Source of the DNA: a bacterium
Lineage (GTDB): Bacteria > Patescibacteriota > Minisyncoccia > UBA6257 > 02-FULL-45-10c
Direction: 5' to 3'
Assembly: GCA_021799965.1 (NCBI GenBank)
Contig: JAJYZL010000042.1
Coordinates: 1-5,353 of the forward strand
DNA length: 5,353 nt
The position numbers were made by a program, and so were the translations under genes. The first letter of the stretch is position 1. Every line of letters starts with the position of its first letter. Shown here piece by piece: positions 4,771 to 5,353 of this stretch. The notes beneath the pieces were generated by a model. That model was not told the origin of the DNA, did not search any database, and saw only the letters and a list, made by a program, of their open reading frames with translations.

Positions 4771-4937
4771 AAACAAACCTATTGTCATGTCAAATTTTGA
4801 TCAACTTGCACAGTGGTGAATTCCCCGAAAAGCAGTTCTTGTGGTATTCTCGCCTTATTTCCTTTTACTGAATTCAAAAAATTAGCAACCTTATCTTTTC
4901 TTTATTCAATATCAACCAACTAAAACCAGGATTATAG
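4771..4937. promoter_or_regulatory. Divergent intergenic region between the sensor kinase and the acetyl-CoA synthetase gene
   Basis: This 167-base AT-rich spacer must hold the promoters for both divergent transcripts. I found no convincing sigma-70 pair and no Bacteroidota-type TTTG/TAnnTTTG pair at a sensible distance on either strand. TAGGTTTG on the minus strand (4781-4774) fits the -7 consensus but overlaps the kinase ribosome-binding site. For the synthetase, AGGA at 4928-4931 serves as ribosome-binding site, 6 bases before the ATG. No operator palindrome was recognised. Confidence 0.35.
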
Positions 4938-5353
4938 ATGGAAACAAACGATGGAAAAAAAATCTTTCAGCCTTCGCAGGAGGTTGTGGACCAAGCGAAT
5001 GTGAAGGAGTACGATCAATTGTACAAATATTCACTCGAACAGCCTGAAGTTTTTTGGTCCCAACAGGCAGATCAGTTGTCCTGGTATAAAAAATGGGACA
5101 AAGTGCTCGACAAGAGCAATCCTCCCTTTTTTAAATGGTTTGAAGGCGCCAAAACAAACATCATTTTGAATGCCATAGACCGGCATCTTCATTCTGCTAC
5201 CAGGAATAAACTGGCAATTATTTGGGAAGGTGAACCGGGCGACTCCCGGACTTTCTCCTACCACGCTTTGAACCGCGAAGTGTCTCAGTTTGCCAATATC
5301 CTGAAAAGTATGGGAGTAAAAAAGGGGGACGTAGTGACGATTTACATGCCCCA
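4938..5353 (+). CDS. acs: Acetyl-CoA synthetase (AMP-forming), N-terminal part, cut by the window edge
   Basis: The enzyme converts acetate, ATP and CoA to acetyl-CoA, AMP and pyrophosphate in the cytoplasm, feeding acetate into central metabolism. The window holds 138 complete codons with no stop. The full family protein is about 650 residues, so the catalytic AMP-binding motifs and the acetylatable lysine lie outside. What is visible is the N-terminal ACAS_N region (about 24-83), with YDQLYKYSLEQPEVFW, the WYKKWDKVLD segment and NPPFFKWFEG leading to LNAIDRHL. The start of the AMP-binding fold follows: AIIWEGEPGDSRTFSYHALN (93-112), then FANILKSMGVKKGDVVTIYM. ATG 4938 is chosen because AGGA stands 6 bases upstream. 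It diverges from the sensor kinase cluster. A propionyl-CoA synthetase or another short-chain acyl-CoA synthetase cannot be excluded from the N-terminus alone. Confidence 0.9.
   Translation, partial: METNDGKKIFQPSQEVVDQANVKEYDQLYKYSLEQPEVFWSQQADQLSWYKKWDKVLDKSNPPFFKWFEGAKTNIILNAIDRHLHSATRNKLAIIWEGEPGDSRTFSYHALNREVSQFANILKSMGVKKGDVVTIYMP

Noticed and set aside
4774..4781. Bacteroidota-type -7 promoter element TAGGTTTG upstream of the sensor kinase
   Set aside because: It overlaps the ribosome-binding site and is 3 bases from the chosen ATG, so transcription would start at or inside the coding sequence. The spacing to an upstream TTG is poor support.

Overview
The window looks like a chromosomal stretch from an AT-rich member of the Bacteroidota/Ignavibacteria side of the FCB group. 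This is inferred from the multi-PAS/HisKA_3 kinase style, a free-standing four-helix-bundle (23S rRNA intervening-sequence type) gene, and short-period repetitive spacers between genes. It is not proven by any marker gene.

Layout. All genes up to about 4770 are on the minus strand, so they read from right to left. Transcription starts with a PAS-domain sensor fragment (4770 to 3562). It is followed by a GIY-YIG nuclease with a sigma-54 (RpoN)-like DNA-binding region (3553 to 2408), then a HisKA_3/HATPase kinase core (2411 to 1590), a four-helix-bundle protein (1369 to 1007) and a NarL/LuxR-type response regulator (886 to 251). Diverging from this cluster on the plus strand, and cut by the window edge, is the N-terminus of an acetyl-CoA synthetase (4938 onward).

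Main observation. The PAS fragment and the kinase core are two halves of one hybrid sensor kinase, split by an insertion of about 1,183 bp. The hexamer ATTATG (minus strand) lies at both junctions. Removing bases 2409-3591 joins the halves in frame into a 665-residue PAS-PAS-PAS-HisKA_3-HATPase kinase. The insert carries one gene: a nuclease whose N-terminal and middle parts resemble the core-binding and DNA-binding regions of sigma-54, without its activator-interacting region I, fused to a C-terminal GIY-YIG domain. I see no transposase and no room for an intron ribozyme. The insert also ends politely: it supplies a GGAG ribosome-binding site, and the nuclease stop overlaps the ATG of the downstream half (ATGA). 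The kinase core can therefore still be translated, now without its complete sensor.

How the genes work together. The kinase (HisKA_3 type) and the NarL-type regulator are a natural two-component pair, which was probably once adjacent apart from spacer DNA. The four-helix-bundle gene sits between them in a segment bounded by imperfect inverted repeats, so it may be a second, smaller insertion. The stop codons of both the kinase and the regulator fall inside degenerate 7-base tandem arrays. A pure (GAA)12 tract puts twelve glutamates into the last PAS domain of the kinase.

Non-coding stretches. No spacer exceeds 300 bases. The spacers at 1-250, 887-1006, 1370-1589 and 4771-4937 hold hairpins, heptad repeats and dispersed short motifs, described below. 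I found no tRNA, rRNA, CRISPR array or riboswitch.
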